Assembly: GCA_003695725.1 (NCBI GenBank) | Contig: RFHX01000255.1 | Span: forward strand, 1 to 16,582 | Reading direction: 5' to 3' | Length of the DNA: 16,582 nt | From: J061 sp003695725 [NCBI: Candidatus Schekmanbacteria bacterium] | Lineage (GTDB): Bacteria > Schekmanbacteria > GWA2-38-11 | Part shown: in pieces, positions 1-7,312 of the stretch | How the letters are laid out: each line of letters starts with the position of its first letter | How positions within the stretch are numbered: the first letter of the stretch is position 1 | Program-made: the position numbers and the translations under genes | The notes under the pieces: model-generated | The model's database searches: none | Seen by the model: only the letters and a program-made list of their open reading frames with translations | What the model was told of the DNA's origin: nothing

Positions 1-1
1 C

Positions 2-808
2 TATTTTACACAACTTAAAATCGATACTATGAAAGAAGACATAACTACAGCAGAAAAACTCTTCATAACACCTTCATCAAAGATTGTTAAAGTGATGTCT
101 CTAAACCAAAAGGCATTAATTGCTGATATACTGTGGCTAAAGATAATTCAATATGTCGGAGAAAGGAAACAAACGGAGAAGGGATGGGATTGGCTTTACA
201 ACAATACAAACCTTCTTACTGACCTTGATCCAAATTTTTATCTTGCCTATCAATTTTCAGGACTGATTTTGACAGTTTTTGCAAATAGAATAGACCAAAG
301 CATTACTATTTTAAAAAAAGGAGCCAAATACAACCCTGATAACTGGTTTATTTATTTTCTTCTTGGTTATAACTATTTTAATGAAATCAGAGATTACAAA
401 AAGGCAGCTTTTTATATACGCCAAGCTTCTCTTGTTAAAGGTTCGCCAGCTTTTCTAAAACTTTTTGCAACTCGACTTTACAGTAGCGCAGGTAATCCGG
501 AAGACGGAATAATTTTTACTGAAAGCTTACTCAGAAAGACTGAAAATGAAGAAATGAAAAAGCGACTGAATGAAAGATTAAAACTCCTATATATAGAACG
601 GGATTTAAAGCTCTTAAATGAAAAAGTCAAAGACTACATAAAGAAATTCAAAACTACTCCAACATCTCTTCAAGATCTTGTAAAGGCAAATTTATTAACT
701 TCTATTCCAAAAGACCCTTTTGGCAAAGAGTATTATCTTGATATTACTACAGGTACGGTAAAATCAGCCTCAACAACCGAACGGTTAAAGGTTTTCCATC
801 GCCATTGA
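2..808 (+). CDS. TPR-repeat protein with pseudopilin-like C-terminus, 5' partial
   Basis: The reading frame is open to the left window edge, so the true start lies upstream. The first ATG (29) has no Shine-Dalgarno sequence before it. The visible part has a stretch around ADILWLKIIQYVGE, followed by helical repeats typical of TPR units (roughly residues 60-190, for example PDNWFIYFLLGYNYF and KKAAFYIRQAS). The C-terminus has a short segment (LLTSIPKDPFGKEYYLD) like the calcium-loop end of type II pseudopilins (GspG). From family knowledge, such proteins usually begin with one membrane helix followed by a periplasmic or cytoplasmic TPR domain, and that helix is missing here because of the window edge. 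The role is unknown; a scaffold in envelope or secretion assembly is possible. The next sequence is a convergent gene remnant, so this is the end of its transcription unit. Confidence 0.75.
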   Translation, partial: YFTQLKIDTMKEDITTAEKLFITPSSKIVKVMSLNQKALIADILWLKIIQYVGERKQTEKGWDWLYNNTNLLTDLDPNFYLAYQFSGLILTVFANRIDQSITILKKGAKYNPDNWFIYFLLGYNYFNEIRDYKKAAFYIRQASLVKGSPAFLKLFATRLYSSAGNPEDGIIFTESLLRKTENEEMKKRLNERLKLLYIERDLKLLNEKVKDYIKKFKTTPTSLQDLVKANLLTSIPKDPFGKEYYLDITTGTVKSASTTERLKVFHRH

Positions 809-832
809 ATCAAATAGCGGTTTAGTTAATCC

Positions 833-1228
833 TCAACTTATCTTTTTGGACGGCATCAAAAATCTTTTAGGGATAAGAGCTTTGAGAAAAATGAAGAACA
901 TCTCTCTGAACATTATTTCTCCCCAAGTGGAATAAACAAAAGGTCCGGTAAGTATATAGATAAGTTTGCTTAATTTAACTTTTCTCTTTTTAATTAAATA
1001 ATCAAAGAATGAACGAAGAAATGGGAATTTATTATATGCAGGAGTCAAATTTCTGATCGTTTCAGCAAAAGGCTTATCTTCAAGACTTATAATCGATGAA
1101 CCATGTGTTGTCCCGAGTCCCTCATTGATTCTTTCCATTGTTTCCTCATCAATAAAACCATTTTTCAAGCCATACTCACACGCCTCTGTTTCAGGATATG
1201 GGAAGAAGATTGAAGCTCTGATTCTATG
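833..1228 (-). pseudogene. C-terminal remnant of a B12-binding-type radical SAM protein
   Basis: On the minus strand an open frame starts directly after a stop codon (TAA at 1231-1229) and runs to TGA at 835-833. Its first residues read RASIFFPYPETEACEYGLKN and then GFIDEE. This matches the pattern near the end of the catalytic domain in BchE-like radical SAM proteins: a Y/F-P-Y-P-x-T-E segment followed by a Y-x-x-x-x-G-x-I/L segment. The rest is the hydrophobic, basic tail seen in the same proteins. The SAM-cluster CxxxCxxC motif and the cobalamin domain are absent, and the sequence upstream (1229-1440) does not continue the protein in any minus frame I read. An internal TTG (1168) could give a 111-residue ORF, but it would start in the middle of a domain. 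I therefore call it a decayed fragment, not a small gene. Confidence 0.6.
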
Positions 1229-1286
1229 TTATTTTCTTTTCTTGATCTCTGTCTTTTTTACATTTTCTTTACATTCTTTCTATATA

Positions 1287-1315
1287 TTGGAAAATCTATA
1301 TTTTTTCGTAATAAT
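1287..1315 (+). promoter_or_regulatory. Candidate promoter of the oxidoreductase operon
   Basis: TTGGAA (1287-1292) and AATAAT (1310-1315) are separated by 17 bases and match 4/6 and 5/6 of the sigma70 boxes. They lie in the AT-rich, non-coding stretch 1229-1442 just before the first gene of the operon. Downstream, a small inverted repeat (CTTTTG 1326-1331 / CAAAAG 1337-1342) would sit at the start of the transcript. AT-rich DNA yields such matches by chance, so this is only a candidate. I see nothing else in 1229-1442. Confidence 0.35.
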
Positions 1316-1442
1316 TATTACCAAACTTTTGTTTGACAAAAGAGGAAAATTCGGACAAAAGATAAGAAATGTTCAAAAAGATTATTCCTGCCGGAAAGTG
1401 CAGTGCAAGGGTGGAATTAATATTATAAAGTAAGGGGAAAAA

Positions 1443-2045
1443 TTGAGTTATCCGGAAGAAGAATTTGAAAAAAGATTAAAAAGATTCAAAGCGAAAGCAA
1501 GGACAAAACTGCCTCATCAAGTTGAATTTGAGACAGCTCTTCGTGTTAATCGCTTAGCCAAAAAAACAGAAGGTGATTTATCGATACCTGTTGAAAATTT
1601 AGCTAAAATAAAAGAAGATAGGGCAAAAGAAAAATTGCCTGCAGACCTCTTCAATATTCACATTATTTATGATGAATCAACAGACAGCATAAAAATAGAA
1701 GGACCTGCCGGGTCGCCTTTAATTTCTCACGATACTTGTATAATAGAACTTACAAAAAACCTTGTAAGTTTTTCTCAATCAGAATCCTGTGGTGAATGTA
1801 CCTTTTGTAGAATTGGGACAAAAAGAATGCTTGAGATACTTGAAAGAATATGCTCAGGAAAGGGGAATCCGGAAGACTTGGAATTATTGAAAGACCTTGC
1901 AGAAAAAGTAAAATCAACAAGTCTTTGTGAAGTTGCGAAAAACGCATCAAACCCAGTCATTATAACAATTGAACATTGTCAAGAGGATTATATTGAACAT
2001 ATTTATGCTCATAATTGCAGAGCGGGCAAATGTTCATTCAAATGA
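1443..2045 (+). CDS. Orphan NuoF C-terminal 4Fe-4S domain protein
   Basis: This 200-residue protein contains the iron-sulfur region found at the C-terminus of NuoF, the 51 kDa subunit of complex I and of HydB-type subunits. SCGECTFCRIGT (Cys116, 119, 122) and the later SLC (Cys162), followed by NPV and EDYIEHI, are the normal 4Fe-4S ligand set and tail of that domain. The FMN- and NADH-binding Rossmann-like part of NuoF, normally more than 300 residues, is absent. In its place is a charged N-terminal region (about 1-70) that I do not recognise. The start is TTG, supported by AAGGGG five bases upstream and by an in-frame stop (TAA, 1431-1433) just before it. It is the first gene of the operon, nine bases before the NuoG/GltD fusion. 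It probably acts as a soluble electron-transfer partner of that protein. Confidence 0.85.
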   Translation: MSYPEEEFEKRLKRFKAKARTKLPHQVEFETALRVNRLAKKTEGDLSIPVENLAKIKEDRAKEKLPADLFNIHIIYDESTDSIKIEGPAGSPLISHDTCIIELTKNLVSFSQSESCGECTFCRIGTKRMLEILERICSGKGNPEDLELLKDLAEKVKSTSLCEVAKNASNPVIITIEHCQEDYIEHIYAHNCRAGKCSFK

Positions 2046-2054
2046 AACAAAAAA

Positions 2055-4151
2055 ATGAAAAAGATTAGAATAACTATCAACGGCAAAACTATTGAAGCAG
2101 AAAAGGGACAAACTATCTTATCAATAGCAAAATCGGAAGGGATTTTCATACCTACATTCTGCCATGTCGAAGATTTAAAACCAGAATCATTCTGTTTCAT
2201 TTGTGTCGTTGATATAGAAGGTGAAGAAGACCTGTTGCCCGCATGTTCGACTGAAGCCGAGGATGGAATGGTCATAAGCACTACAAGCAATAGAGTTTTA
2301 GAGGCACGGCGCACATGTGTTGAACTTCTTCTCTCTGACCATATGGGCGACTGCCTTGGTCCTTGTATGATTGCATGTCCTGCGGGAATAGACATCCCCG
2401 GATTCATCAAATATTTGGCAATAGATGAAACAAAGAAAGCTCTTGAACTAATCAAAAGAAATATGCCCTTTCCTTCTGCCTTGGGACGCGTATGCCATAA
2501 ACCCTGTGAAGATGCCTGTAGGCGGCAGCTCATTGAAGAGGAAATTTCAATATGCCATCTCAAACGGTATGCCGCAGACACAGTTTCCGAATCAGGAGAC
2601 GAATACATACCGAAATGTGCACCATCAACAGGTAAAAAAATTGCAATTATAGGCGCAGGACCAACTGGACTTTCAGCCGCCTACTATCTGCAAATTCTTG
2701 GACATAACTGCACACTTTTTGAGGCAAACAAAAAGCCCGGTGGAATGTTTCAATATGGTATTCCGGCATATCGTCTCCCAAGAAAAGCAGTGGACAGAGA
2801 AATAGCCATCATCAAAAAACTTGGCGCAAAAATTAACTGCAATACAAAAGTCGGTATAGACATCGATATAGATGATTTGCGCAGTGAATATGACGCTATA
2901 CTCATAGCAACGGGAGCTAATATATCGGCTAAATTGGGTGTTGAAGGAGAAGATGCCAAGGGTGTCGTTAGCGCCCTTGATTTCTTGAAGAAAGAAAGCT
3001 CCGGCAAGGGGAAAGGAAATCTCGAAGGGAAAAAAGTCGTAGTGATAGGCGGCGGTGATGTAGCTATGGATGCGGCAAGAGTGTCAGTAAGAAAGGGCGC
3101 GAAAGAAGTTCAGATTTATTGCCTTGAAAAAAGAGATGAAATGCCGGCGAGCAAAAAAGAAATTTCAGAATCAGAAGAAGAAGGAATAGTTATCCATAAT
3201 GCATTGGGAGTTAAATCAATCAAAACTGATAATGGTAAAGTCAGAGGAATTGTATTCAAAAGATGTTTGTCTGTTTTTGATGAAAATGGAAAATTCAATC
3301 CGAAATATGATGAAAATGATACCTCATCGATTGATTGTGACTTTATAATTACCGCAGTAGGACAAAAGGTAGAATTGATATCAAAGCCAAAAATAGCTAA
3401 AACGCCGCAGGAAACATATTTAATCAACGAAAATACCTATCAAACTTCAATAAGCAAAATATTTGCTGCAGGTGATTGTGTTAGCGGACCGGGTCTTGCA
3501 GTTGATGCAGTAGCCAATGGAAGACATGCGGCAGTTGCAATAGACCAATATTTGCTTGGTTATGAACTCGTTGGAGAAAAAGCACCTTATAGCGGCTCTT
3601 ATGGAAACCTCGATGAAATTCCCTCTGCTATGATTGAAGGAGAAGAAAGGGAACCACAAATCCCAATCAAAACTCTTGATGTCAAATCAAGAATAAAAAA
3701 CTTTAATGAAATTGAAAAAAATTACACGGCTGAAGAGGCAAGAAAAGAAGCGCTAAGATGTCTTGAATGCGGATGCAGAGAATCCCGGGAATGCAAACTT
3801 AGAAGCTATGCAATCGAGTTTGAGGCAGATGAAGAGCGTTTCAAAGGTGAAAAAAGAGAATATGAGCTTGACGAATCACATCCTGATTTAATCTTCGAAG
3901 CGCACAAATGCATTCAATGCAGAACCTGTGTCAGAACTACAGAAAAAATTCTTGGAGAATCAGCAATGCGTATCGTAGGACGCGGATTTACGGCAAGAAT
4001 AAAGCCAGCTGAAGGCGGAAAACTTGAACTACTAAAAGGGAAAGAACTTCATATAATTGCTGATAATTGTCCTGTCGGTGCTTTGAGGTTGAGAGAAAAA
4101 CCTGTTCAATCTTTGGAACCTGAATTTAAACGTGAAGATGAAAGATGTTGA
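2055..4151 (+). CDS. Fused NuoG/HydA-like 2Fe-2S + GltD/NfnB-like FAD/NAD(P) oxidoreductase
   Basis: This 698-residue iron-sulfur flavoprotein has several modules in order. (a) An N-terminal 2Fe-2S ferredoxin domain of the NuoG/HydA type, with Cys36, 47, 50 and 64 spaced C-x10-C-x2-C-x13-C. (b) A cysteine-rich GltD/NfnB-type helical domain (Cys100, 104, 108 with CPAGIDIPGF; Cys147, 151, 155 with GRVCHKPCEDACRR) expected to hold 4Fe-4S clusters. (c) An FAD Rossmann fold (GAGPTG, 200-205). (d) An inserted NAD(P) fold (GGGDVA, 332-337), followed by the second FAD contact AAGDCVSGPGLAVDA. (e) A C-terminal ferredoxin-like region with CLECGC, KCIQCRTCVR and CPVGAL. It should pass electrons between NAD(P)H and Fe-S partners. 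The preceding gene supplies the missing NuoF cluster domain. No good Shine-Dalgarno precedes the ATG, so translational coupling is likely. The 3' end overlaps the next gene by seven bases. Confidence 0.9.
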   Translation: MKKIRITINGKTIEAEKGQTILSIAKSEGIFIPTFCHVEDLKPESFCFICVVDIEGEEDLLPACSTEAEDGMVISTTSNRVLEARRTCVELLLSDHMGDCLGPCMIACPAGIDIPGFIKYLAIDETKKALELIKRNMPFPSALGRVCHKPCEDACRRQLIEEEISICHLKRYAADTVSESGDEYIPKCAPSTGKKIAIIGAGPTGLSAAYYLQILGHNCTLFEANKKPGGMFQYGIPAYRLPRKAVDREIAIIKKLGAKINCNTKVGIDIDIDDLRSEYDAILIATGANISAKLGVEGEDAKGVVSALDFLKKESSGKGKGNLEGKKVVVIGGGDVAMDAARVSVRKGAKEVQIYCLEKRDEMPASKKEISESEEEGIVIHNALGVKSIKTDNGKVRGIVFKRCLSVFDENGKFNPKYDENDTSSIDCDFIITAVGQKVELISKPKIAKTPQETYLINENTYQTSISKIFAAGDCVSGPGLAVDAVANGRHAAVAIDQYLLGYELVGEKAPYSGSYGNLDEIPSAMIEGEEREPQIPIKTLDVKSRIKNFNEIEKNYTAEEARKEALRCLECGCRESRECKLRSYAIEFEADEERFKGEKREYELDESHPDLIFEAHKCIQCRTCVRTTEKILGESAMRIVGRGFTARIKPAEGGKLELLKGKELHIIADNCPVGALRLREKPVQSLEPEFKREDERC

Positions 4152-4657
4152 CAGAATTTTTCAAAAGATATGAAAGTTATTTGAATAAAGATGAAGAATT
4201 GAAAAGGCGTCTGAAGGGCTTTAAAACATTTGCAGGACCACCTGATGGACATTACAGGAGAGCAAGAAAAGAAGGAGAAAAAGCCGTTGCACGTGCTGTA
4301 AGATGTTATCCTTTCGGGGGAAAAAGCTCTATCGGGAAAAATAGTGAAGTAATAGGCATCAATGTAAAAGAGAGTGGAGAAAATTTCTTAATAGCGCTTT
4401 CTAATGGCAAATTTTCAATTAAAAAAGGAAACTGGGAAAAGCCCTATCTCGTGATTAGTTTGCCTCTTGAAAAACTAAAAAAAGCAATTCTTGGAAGATA
4501 TAGATGGATTTGGCTGATAGGCCTTGACGATGTAGAAGTCTCATACAGTGAAGAGCTTCCCCACTCCGATTGGGTAACCATATTTGAAATTCTTGTGGCA
4601 ATGCAAGAAGTTCCTGAATTTGAAAATAAATGGATAGATGAAATAGAAAAACTTTAA
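4145..4657 (+). CDS. Small protein with possible SCP2-like lipid-binding fold
   Basis: This 170-residue soluble protein has no signal peptide and no cysteine pattern. The middle and C-terminal part (about residues 75-155) alternates strands and helices in the way of SCP2-type sterol/lipid carrier domains: FLIALSNGKFSIKKGNWEKP, a strand VISLPLEKLKKAILG, then a strand and a C-terminal helix. The family link is a judgement by eye and could be wrong. The N-terminal part (about 1-65) is basic, with FAGPPDGHYRRARKEGEKA, and is not recognised. It overlaps the upstream flavoprotein by seven bases, which implies coupled translation and a shared function. A substrate-binding or chaperone role for a hydrophobic acid or CoA ester would fit, but this is inference. 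Confidence 0.75.
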   Translation: MLTEFFKRYESYLNKDEELKRRLKGFKTFAGPPDGHYRRARKEGEKAVARAVRCYPFGGKSSIGKNSEVIGINVKESGENFLIALSNGKFSIKKGNWEKPYLVISLPLEKLKKAILGRYRWIWLIGLDDVEVSYSEELPHSDWVTIFEILVAMQEVPEFENKWIDEIEKL

Positions 4658-4675
4658 AAAATTTAAAAGGAATAA

Positions 4676-6097
4676 ATGGAGATAGTAATAAGACAGCTTG
4701 CTTCTATAGTTGGAGAGGATTATGTTATTACAGACTCTGAATCATTAAAAGAATACTCTGACGGAAATATAACCTTCATTCCTCCAAGGACACCTCTTGT
4801 TGCCGTAAGACCGTGCAATAATGAAGAAATTAGGGAAATACTAAAAGTCGCCGCACTCAACAAAATCCCTGTTACGCCATCAAGCTCAACAAGGGCAGGA
4901 CATGGCGGCTCGATTCCTTCTGTGCCCGGAATTACTATTGACCTGCGGCGTATGAATAAAATTGAATTAATTGACCCTTCCTGCAGAAATGCAATAATAG
5001 AACCGGGAGTAACCTTCTTACAGCTTCAGGAAAGTGCAAAAAAACATAATTTGAGAGTATTGACACCCGTGGAAATAACAGGAGATTCCTCTGTCCTTTC
5101 AACATACCTTGATATGGTGCCACTCTATTCATGGCCAAGATACGGCACAGAATCAGTATTGACTATGGAAGCAATGATACCCAATGGAGAAATTATAAGG
5201 ACGGGAATCGCTGCTATCCCTCTTATTGACAAACCATACTTCCCTTTTGGCACAAATCCGTCTTATCTGAATAAAATATGGTTTGGTTCACAGGGAACAT
5301 TTGGAATAGCAACAAAGGGGGTTATAAAACTCAAAACTCTTCATAAAAATATCAAAGTTCTTTATATTCCTTTCAAAACTTTCGAAGAATCATTTCCTGT
5401 AATAAAAGAATTAAAGAGATTTGGCTATGCCATTGAATTTTTTATGGCAAATCCTGCTTATCTTGCGGGGCTCATTGCAGAAAATGAGAAGGAACTTTCA
5501 GAAATATCGGAAAAACTTCCACCTGTTACAGCAGTACTTATTTTGCGCGGCGAAGAAGAAGAGATTGAATACCAATATTTAGACATTCTGGATTTAACAA
5601 AACAATTCAATATTGAATGCCTCGAAGAAATAGATGGTATTAATAATGTCTCATCAAGAATCTTAGAAGAAATAGAAAATCCAAAGGGATATGAAAGGCG
5701 AAAAAGCTTCAGAGGAGGATATGCTGTAATTCCCTTTATATGTATGCTGCCGCAGATTCCCTTATTTAAAAGAATTTTAGGTCAAATGAGCCAAGCATTC
5801 AAATACAATCCTGCGCAAATTGGAGAACTTTTTATTCCAGTAGAGCCGGCACGCGGTCATTTTCAATATAGTTTCATTTATAACCCTGAAAATCCACAGG
5901 AGTTGATGATAACAAAGAAATTTTTTGAAATGTTCAGTAATGCTTTAATCAAGATGGGGGCTTTCTTTTCAAGGCCTTATGGCAATTGGGCAGAGCTTGT
6001 TTATGCAAAAGCAGGTGCATATAAAGCAATGTTGAAAAACATAAAAGAAGCAATCGATCCAGATAACATTATGAATCCAGGCAAGCTAAATTTGTAG
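4676..6097 (+). CDS. PCMH-type FAD-binding dehydrogenase (GlcD/VAO superfamily), first copy
   Basis: This 473-residue flavoprotein belongs to the FAD_binding_4 (PCMH) superfamily, which includes glycolate oxidase GlcD, D-lactate dehydrogenase and 4-cresol dehydrogenase. The FAD domain (about 35-215) shows the usual landmarks: PLVAVRPCNNEEIREIL, the pyrophosphate loop region with HGGSIPSVPGITIDLRRMNKI, and GSQGTFGIATKG near residue 208. The C-terminus ends with IDPDNIMNPGK, the standard FAD-contact tail. The segment that usually carries a Gly/Asn-rich loop before the YG motif reads YLDMVPLYSWPRYG, so this copy is divergent. AAAAGGA precedes the ATG. The neighbouring Fe-S gene and the second FAD gene resemble the GlcD-GlcE-GlcF arrangement. 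The substrate is probably a small hydroxy acid or alcohol but cannot be read from the sequence. This copy may be the non-catalytic or electron-relaying partner. Confidence 0.88.
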   Translation: MEIVIRQLASIVGEDYVITDSESLKEYSDGNITFIPPRTPLVAVRPCNNEEIREILKVAALNKIPVTPSSSTRAGHGGSIPSVPGITIDLRRMNKIELIDPSCRNAIIEPGVTFLQLQESAKKHNLRVLTPVEITGDSSVLSTYLDMVPLYSWPRYGTESVLTMEAMIPNGEIIRTGIAAIPLIDKPYFPFGTNPSYLNKIWFGSQGTFGIATKGVIKLKTLHKNIKVLYIPFKTFEESFPVIKELKRFGYAIEFFMANPAYLAGLIAENEKELSEISEKLPPVTAVLILRGEEEEIEYQYLDILDLTKQFNIECLEEIDGINNVSSRILEEIENPKGYERRKSFRGGYAVIPFICMLPQIPLFKRILGQMSQAFKYNPAQIGELFIPVEPARGHFQYSFIYNPENPQELMITKKFFEMFSNALIKMGAFFSRPYGNWAELVYAKAGAYKAMLKNIKEAIDPDNIMNPGKLNL

Positions 6098-6107
6098 GTA
6101 ATGAAAA

Positions 6108-7307
6108 ATGGTTGATGAATATTGTTATCCATTTACAAGAAGAAAGTTAAGCGATTATTATGAAATGCTTTGGCGCTGCGCCAAATGTGGATACTGCAGA
6201 AATGTCTTTCCTTCAGACACAGAAGATGAGCGTTTTGGAAGGCAATGCCCACCGGGAGAAAGATTCAGATTCGAGGCTTACTATACATCAGGCAGAAATG
6301 AAATAACGCGAAGAATCATTGAAGGGAAACAAGAGCTAACCCCACGGCTTCGCCATATCTTATATACCTGCACGACCTGCAATGCATGCGAAGAATGGTG
6401 TGAAGTGACACAGGGACTAAATCCGCTTAAAATCATAAATGCATTGAGAAGATATTTTGTTGAGCATGGAGGTGAACTTCTCCCGGGACATCAAAAAATA
6501 CTAAAAAGTATCAGACGGAATCATAATCGCTTAAACAGAAACAATAGAGACAGGAAAGGATGGCTTGAAAACAATCTGATAAATCAACCTCAAAAAGCTG
6601 ATGTTTTATATTTTGTCGGCTGCAGGTCATCTTTCAGAAGGACTGAAATCGCTACAAACGCCTATGATTTACTCACAAAGAAATTAGGCATAAAAGTTGG
6701 ATTTCTCGATGAAGAGCGATGCTGTGGCAGGCCATTGCTTGAAATCGGTGCAGAAAAAGATGCCCTCAACTTAATGAAACATAACCTCCAAGAAATAAAT
6801 AAAAGCGGAGTTAAGAAAATAATTTTCACCTGTGCTGAATGTTTCTCTCTTTTCAACGATATCGAAAAATACGGTTTTGAAAAAGATTTTGAAACCATAC
6901 ATATAAGCCAATACCTTGCTGATATAATTAAAGAAAAAGGGCTATCTTTTATCAATCTTTCCAAAAAAATCACTTATCATGACCCTTGTTATCTTGGCAG
7001 ACATCAAGGAGTCTTCGATGAACCAAGAAATGTAATCACAGCCGTCCCCGAAACAGAGCTTATTGAAATGCCACGAAACAGGAAAAATGCATGGTGTTGC
7101 GGCGCTGGAGGCGTTGTAAAAGAAGCATATCTTGACTATTCGCATTGGATTGCTGAAGAAAGATTTCAGGAAGTTAACAAAACAGGGGCACAGATGTTGA
7201 TTACTGCCTGCCCCGGTTGTAAAGAAAGTTTATGGGGGAAAGCAGTTGCTTACGGAGTAGAAATCCTCGATTTTGCAGAATTCATAAATAGACAATTGAA
7301 GGAATAG
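6108..7307 (+). CDS. GlcF/HdrD-like Fe-S oxidoreductase with two CCG domains
   Basis: This 399-residue electron-transfer protein of the GlcF/GlpC/HdrD type lies between the two FAD dehydrogenases. The N-terminal ferredoxin domain has two 4Fe-4S ligand sets: Cys24, 27, 30, 47 and Cys88, 91, 94, 98. The second has normal spacing. The first has an expanded 16-residue gap before the final CP. Two cysteine-rich CCG domains follow: GC near residue 169 with CCGRP near 205 and CAEC near 243; then HDPCYLGRH, CCGAGGVV near 330 and CPGC near 370. Such domains bind clusters in HdrB/HdrD and accept electrons from flavin subunits. No membrane helix is present, so the complex should be soluble or peripherally attached. 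The start follows the first FAD gene by ten bases with only a weak ribosome site, and the end is five bases before the second FAD gene. Confidence 0.9.
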   Translation: MVDEYCYPFTRRKLSDYYEMLWRCAKCGYCRNVFPSDTEDERFGRQCPPGERFRFEAYYTSGRNEITRRIIEGKQELTPRLRHILYTCTTCNACEEWCEVTQGLNPLKIINALRRYFVEHGGELLPGHQKILKSIRRNHNRLNRNNRDRKGWLENNLINQPQKADVLYFVGCRSSFRRTEIATNAYDLLTKKLGIKVGFLDEERCCGRPLLEIGAEKDALNLMKHNLQEINKSGVKKIIFTCAECFSLFNDIEKYGFEKDFETIHISQYLADIIKEKGLSFINLSKKITYHDPCYLGRHQGVFDEPRNVITAVPETELIEMPRNRKNAWCCGAGGVVKEAYLDYSHWIAEERFQEVNKTGAQMLITACPGCKESLWGKAVAYGVEILDFAEFINRQLKE

Positions 7308-7312
7308 ACAAT

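Noticed and set aside
1333-1338. TTGACA as a -35 box for the operon
   Set aside because: No acceptable -10 box lies 15-19 bases downstream; the TTGGAA/AATAAT pair just upstream is a better candidate.
1125-1433. Plus-strand ORF of 102 codons
   Set aside because: It runs antisense to the radical SAM remnant and through AT-rich non-coding DNA, has skewed composition (Phe, Leu, Ile, Lys) and no ribosome site.
1443-2045. Frameshifted full-length nuoF
   Set aside because: The upstream 200 bases show no NADH/FMN-binding motifs in any frame, and the gene has a good ribosome site at its own TTG.
2009-2608. Minus-strand ORF of 199 codons
   Set aside because: It lies opposite the strongly supported 2Fe-2S/GltD gene and has no recognisable motif.
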